Assembly (NCBI RefSeq): GCF_900187615.1
Contig: NZ_FYDO01000008.1
Span: 1-64,000, forward strand
Length of the DNA stretch: 64,000 bases
Direction of reading: 5' to 3'
Source: Pseudomonas sp. Irchel s3f7
Lineage (GTDB): Bacteria > Pseudomonadota > Gammaproteobacteria > Pseudomonadales > Pseudomonadaceae
Part shown: in pieces, positions 60,677-64,000 of the stretch
How positions within the stretch are numbered: position 1 is the first letter of the stretch
Layout: each line of letters opens with the position of its first letter
Notes under the pieces: generated by a model
Database searches by the model: none
What the model saw: only the letters and a program-made list of their open reading frames with translations
Told to the model about the DNA's origin: nothing
Program-made: the position numbers and the translations under genes

Positions 60677-61892
60677 AGCGGTTTCTGCAACAGTAGAGAC
60701 CGATCCCGCTCAACAGGCTGTAACTGAGCAGGCCGACCCAGCCCACTGCACTGGCCGGCCACAGCCCAACCATCGGCGCCAGCCACACCAGTGGCACGTT
60801 CGACACCAGCCGCAGCAGCTCCAGCTTCAACGCCCACGGGCGATTCTCCAGGGCCACGCCCAGCACAAACAGACCGAACGCCACCGCCCCCCAGCCCAAC
60901 ACCAGGGCGGAGGCAGGCAAGTTCGGTTCCAGATTCATCAGGTAACTGCCCAGCGCGATGTAGACGCAGAACTGCAACAGCACATAAATCTGCTGACGCC
61001 TGTCCAGCGGCACTTCGAATTTGCGGAACCGGGTCAGGTCAGGTTTGTTCATCGGGTATTTGGCCGCCACGTCGGCCGGGCGCCAGCCGGTGCGCATAAA
61101 CCAGATCCGCAGCTTGTCCCAGGTGCTTTGCGTCCGTCGGGCATCAGCCCACAGCTGAGCGTAGAACTGCAGGTTCGCCCACACCGGATTCCAGCTCTCC
61201 AACGGTGTGGTCACGCCGAAAATCACCGGTTCGTTGTCGTCCTCTTCCTGGAACGAGCCGAATAGACGGTCCCAAATAATGAACACCCCGCCGTAGTTGC
61301 GATCCATGTAGAGAGCGTTCTGTGCATGGTGAGCCCGATGATTGGACGGCGTGACAAAGAACCACTCGAACCAGCCGAGCTTGGGAATGTGTCGCGTGTG
61401 CACCCAGAACTGGTACAGCAAATTGAGCGCTGCGACACTGACGAACACCAGCAAGGGCACGCCGACGACCGCCATCGGCAGGTAGAAGATCCAGCTCAGC
61501 ACAAAACCGGTGCTGGTCTGGCGCAAGGCGGTGGACAGGTTGTACTCCTCGCTTTGGTGATGCACCGAGTGAGCGGCCCAGAGGATGTTGCGCTCATGGC
61601 CCATGCGGTGCAGCCAGTAGTAGCAGAAGTCATAAAGGACGAAGGCCAATACCCAGACCCAGACGCTGTCGGCCGACAGTTCGAACAGCGCCAGATGCTG
61701 GAGGGCAAAAGCGTAGGTCAGCAACCCCACACCCTTGGTCAAAAGCCCCGTAGTGGTCGACAACACGCCGGTGCTGATGCTGTTGATCGCGTCTGCCAGC
61801 CGATAATTAGTGACCCCGCGCCAACGATCGGCCAGCAATTCAGCGGCAATGAGCACAAAGAAAAACGGCACCGCATACAGAATGAAGTCCAT
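60657..61892 (-). CDS. Sterol desaturase / fatty acid hydroxylase family protein
   Basis: 411 aa membrane di-iron enzyme. Histidine boxes are visible: His95-RMG-His99, His108-SV-His111-His112, and His185-RA-His188-His189 (with His165/His168 before it). About five to six membrane segments lie around them, and the C-terminal third adds extra hydrophobic helices. The family hydroxylates or desaturates lipids; the bacterial substrate is not known. Overlaps DedA by 20 bases at the 3' end. Confidence 0.87.
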   Translation of the reverse strand: MDFILYAVPFFFVLIAAELLADRWRGVTNYRLADAINSISTGVLSTTTGLLTKGVGLLTYAFALQHLALFELSADSVWVWVLAFVLYDFCYYWLHRMGHERNILWAAHSVHHQSEEYNLSTALRQTSTGFVLSWIFYLPMAVVGVPLLVFVSVAALNLLYQFWVHTRHIPKLGWFEWFFVTPSNHRAHHAQNALYMDRNYGGVFIIWDRLFGSFQEEDDNEPVIFGVTTPLESWNPVWANLQFYAQLWADARRTQSTWDKLRIWFMRTGWRPADVAAKYPMNKPDLTRFRKFEVPLDRRQQIYVLLQFCVYIALGSYLMNLEPNLPASALVLGWGAVAFGLFVLGVALENRPWALKLELLRLVSNVPLVWLAPMVGLWPASAVGWVGLLSYSLLSGIGLYCCRNRFTRLAS

Positions 61893-62007
61893 GACGCGCC
61901 CTGATCGGAATCCTGAGGACAGATGCTAGGTGTAACCGCGAACTAACCCTATGGCAACGAGTGACAAATTAGTGGACATTTAACGCCATGAATCTGGAGA
62001 AAAGCCC

Positions 62008-62676
62008 ATGAGCAAAAAAGTTGCAGTGATCCTTTCCGGTTGTGGCGTATACGACGGCGCCGAGATTTACGAAAGCGTGATTACCCTGCTGCGTCTTGAT
62101 CAGCGTGGCGCGCAGGTGCAGTGTTTCGCACCCGACATTGCGCAGCTGCATGTGATCAACCACCTGACCGGCGAAGAAATGCCCGAGGCGCGCAATGTGC
62201 TGGTGGAGTCGGCGCGAATTGCCCGTGGCGAGGTCAAGGACATCCGCGAGGCAAACGCCGAGGATTTCGACGCGCTGATCATCCCCGGCGGTTTCGGTTC
62301 GGCCAAGAACCTCTCCAACTTTGCCATCGAAGGCACCGGCTGCACCGTTCAACCCGATGTCCTGACGCTGACCGAAGCCTTTGCCGAGGCTGGCAAGCCG
62401 GTCGGCCTGATCTGCATTTCGCCGGCCCTGGCCGCAAAAATCTACGGCCCCGGCGTGACCTGCACCATCGGCAACGACACCGACACGGCCACAGCCCTGA
62501 ACAAGATGGGCGCGACCCACAAGGAATGCGCAGTCAGTGACATCGTCGAAGACAAGGCACGCAAACTGGTGAGTACACCGGCTTACATGCTGGCGCAGTC
62601 GATCAGTGAAGCGGCGTCCGGAATCAACAAACTCGTGGACCGCGTGCTGGAACTGACCCACGAAAACGACGCATAA
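62008..62676 (+). CDS. elbB: Isoprenoid biosynthesis glyoxalase ElbB
   Basis: 222 aa DJ-1/PfpI-like (class I amidotransferase fold) protein. SKKVAVILSGCGVYDGAEIYESV is the family start; the nucleophile-type cysteine is in GLICISPA (about residue 134). E. coli ElbB has glyoxalase activity and was linked to isoprenoid supply. GGAG upstream of the ATG. Confidence 0.9.
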   Translation: MSKKVAVILSGCGVYDGAEIYESVITLLRLDQRGAQVQCFAPDIAQLHVINHLTGEEMPEARNVLVESARIARGEVKDIREANAEDFDALIIPGGFGSAKNLSNFAIEGTGCTVQPDVLTLTEAFAEAGKPVGLICISPALAAKIYGPGVTCTIGNDTDTATALNKMGATHKECAVSDIVEDKARKLVSTPAYMLAQSISEAASGINKLVDRVLELTHENDA

Positions 62677-62677
62677 A

Positions 62678-62748
62678 AAATCGCAGCCTGCGGCAGCTCC
62701 GGATACGCACCGATCCATCGTAGGCGCTGCCGCGGGCTGCGATCTTTT
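62678..62748. repeat. Dispersed repeat / bidirectional 3' hairpin between elbB and the YaiI-type gene
   Basis: TCGCAGCCTGCGGCAGC pairs with GCTGCCGCGGGCTGCGA over a long stem, followed by TTTT on the plus strand and TTTTTT on the minus strand. It shares TCGTAGGCGCTGCCG and GGCTGCGATCTTTT with the repeat at 30362, so it is a mobile or dispersed unit used as a terminator here. Confidence 0.75.
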
Positions 62749-63203
62749 CAGGGTTTGCGGGTGAGCCGAGTCAGAATCCGGTCCAGCGCATTGGCAAACG
62801 CCTGCTTCTCACGCTCGCCGAACGGGGCCGGTCCGCCGCTCACTTGGCCCTGCTCGCGCAAATCGGTGAACAGGTTGCGCACCGCCAACCGATCACCCAT
62901 GTTCTGTGCATCGAACTCCTTGCCCCGCGGATCCAGCGCTGCCACGCCCTTTTTCACCAGGCGATCGGCCAGCGGCACATCGCTGCAAATCACCAGCTCG
63001 CCCGGAACCGCGTGTTCCACCAGATAATCGTCGGCGGCATCCGGGCCACTCGGCACCACGATCAATTTGACCAGTGCCAGGCCCGGCTTGATCTGCGGCT
63101 GCCCGGCCACCAGCACCACTTCGAACTGGCGCTTGAGGGCGAATTTCACCACCAGGTCCTTGGCAGCCCGAGGGCAGGCATCGGCATCGATCCAGACACG
63201 CAT
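62748..63203 (-). CDS. UPF0178 (YaiI/YqxD) family protein
   Basis: 151 aa from ATG 63203 (AGAGG about 9 bases upstream); the open frame to 63443 extends through a REP doublet and is not a start. It begins MRVWIDADACPRAAKDLVVK, and ICSDVPLADRLVKKG follows: the PIN-like UPF0178 pattern with acidic residues. A nuclease-type role is suspected for the fold but unproved. Confidence 0.88.
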   Translation of the reverse strand: MRVWIDADACPRAAKDLVVKFALKRQFEVVLVAGQPQIKPGLALVKLIVVPSGPDAADDYLVEHAVPGELVICSDVPLADRLVKKGVAALDPRGKEFDAQNMGDRLAVRNLFTDLREQGQVSGGPAPFGEREKQAFANALDRILTRLTRKP

Positions 63204-63225
63204 CTTGTTTACCTCTGTTGAAAAG

Positions 63226-63292
63226 CATCGCGAGCACGCCACATTCCTACAGGTTAACGCTAAACCTGTGGGAGCGTGGCTCGCCCGCGAAA
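63226..63292. repeat. Degenerate REP doublet, outward orientation
   Basis: CATCGCGAGCACGCCACATTCCTACAGG-like half (first 20 bases match the GCGAGC class) and GTGGGAGCGTGGCTCGCCCGCGA half, back to back. More diverged than the other copies. Confidence 0.6.
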
Positions 63293-63312
63293 GTGAGCGC
63301 AGCGAATGCCGT

Positions 63313-64000
63313 TCAAGAAACCTGAACCCGCCGCTTCTCCGCCACCCAGCTACGACCATACAACACAACAACCGCGATGATCGCCACAGCCTGCGCACCC
63401 AGCGAATACGCGTCCGCGTGAATCCCCAGCCAGTCAAACTCAATGAACGGCACCGGCCGCGTGCCGAAAATACCGGCCTCCTGCAACGCTTTCACGCCAT
63501 GCCCGGCGAACACCACCGACAACGCGCACAACAGACCGGCGTTGATGCTGAAGAACAACGACAGTGGCAGCTTGGCCGAACCGCGCAAAATCACCCACGC
63601 CAGACCGACCAGCAGTACCAGCGCCGTCGCGCCACCGGCCAACACCGCGTTATGCCCCGCCGGCCCCGCCTGCAACCACAGGGTTTCGTAGAACAGAATC
63701 ACTTCGAACAGCTCGCGATACACCGAGAAAAACGCCAGGGTCGCAAAACCGAACCGACCACCGCCGCCCACCAGGCTGCTCTTGATGTAGTCCTGCCAGG
63801 CCGCAGCGTGGCGACGGTCGTGCATCCACACGCCCAGCCAGAGCACCATGACGGCGGCAAACAAGGCCGTCGCGCCTTCCAGCAACTCACGCTGCGAACC
63901 GCTGACATCAATCACATAGGCCGCCAGTGCCCAAGTCGCCAAACCTGCCACCAGCGCCAGACCCCAACCGACGTTGACGCTGCGAACCGCCGATTGCTGG
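63313..64000 (-). CDS. FTR1-family iron permease, C-terminal part (5' end outside the window)
   Basis: At least 229 codons, open through the right edge at 64000, so the N-terminus is missing. Multi-span membrane protein with two REXXE-type motifs, RELLEG (after SGSQ) and RELFE (in VYRELFEVILFY), the iron-binding marks of Ftr1/EfeU. About six hydrophobic segments are visible. It would move oxidised iron across the inner membrane with a partner oxidase or periplasmic protein beyond the window. Confidence 0.88.
   Translation of the reverse strand, partial: QQSAVRSVNVGWGLALVAGLATWALAAYVIDVSGSQRELLEGATALFAAVMVLWLGVWMHDRRHAAAWQDYIKSSLVGGGGRFGFATLAFFSVYRELFEVILFYETLWLQAGPAGHNAVLAGGATALVLLVGLAWVILRGSAKLPLSLFFSINAGLLCALSVVFAGHGVKALQEAGIFGTRPVPFIEFDWLGIHADAYSLGAQAVAIIAVVVLYGRSWVAEKRRVQVS

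Noticed and set aside
63204..63443. N-terminal extension of the YaiI-type gene
   Set aside because: The extension runs through a REP doublet, and the family start MRVWIDADACP with a good ribosome-binding site is at 63203.

Overview
The window is a 64 kb chromosomal segment of a Pseudomonas, most likely a member of the P. fluorescens species complex. This rests on gene order: the spuI-(spuA)-spuBCDEFGH polyamine cluster, ssuEADCBF with lsfA, and the run gcvTHP / iron ABC / ubiH-pepP-ygfB-zapA-6S RNA-ygfA / ubiD-rho-trxA-ppx-ppk-hemB all match known Pseudomonas neighbourhoods. Codon use is GC-rich throughout. About fifteen REP doublets (REPINs) lie between genes, as is typical of this group. 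There is no prophage, insertion sequence, CRISPR array, tRNA or rRNA in view; it is core genome with a few lineage-specific changes.

Layout. 0.2-10.8 kb: polyamine uptake and gamma-glutamyl polyamine catabolism. The operon runs leftward (spuB, spuC, spuD, spuE, spuF, spuG, spuH), with spuI divergent and only a decayed remnant of spuA between them. 11-12.3 kb: a TetR regulator and a hexapeptide-repeat protein. 12.3-22.7 kb: sulfur-starvation functions (ssuF, ssuB, ssuC, ssuD, ssuA, ssuE, the 1-Cys peroxiredoxin lsfA, two OprD-type porins and a solitary tauA). 22.8-30.3 kb: argA, argE, a CYTH/CHAD protein, an Lrp-type regulator, a GspE/PilB-type ATPase and small Pseudomonas proteins. 30.4-38 kb: the glycine cleavage system and an iron(III) ABC transporter lacking its ATPase. 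38-45.4 kb: ubiquinone hydroxylases, pepP, ygfB, the zapB-like/zapA pair, 6S RNA, ygfA, a tiny membrane protein and an EVE-domain protein. 45.4-52.8 kb: a FliL-like protein, a quinone oxidoreductase, an exported TonB-C protein, glpT, chaC, a flavin reductase and ubiD. 52.8-64 kb: rho, trxA, ppx, ppk, hemB, a DedA protein, a sterol desaturase-like protein, elbB, a YaiI-type protein and a partial FTR1 permease.

How the parts work together. SpuD (putrescine-type) and SpuE (spermidine-type) feed the SpuFGH importer; SpuI and SpuB gamma-glutamylate polyamines and SpuC transaminates them. The hydrolase step normally done by SpuA cannot be done by what remains here. SsuABC imports alkanesulfonates, SsuE and SsuD release sulfite, and LsfA protects against peroxide. 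GcvTHP cleaves glycine. Ppx and Ppk1 turn over polyphosphate from convergent genes sharing a terminator.

No wholly new multi-gene system stood out. The strongest unusual signals are the decayed spuA, a 17-bp-arm stem-loop between spuC and spuD, REPINs and terminator-like hairpins inside operons (spuD/spuE, gcvH/gcvP, fbpA/fbpB), related AT-rich palindromes upstream of ssuE and lsfA, the solitary tauA, and the GspE-type ATPase without secretion genes nearby.
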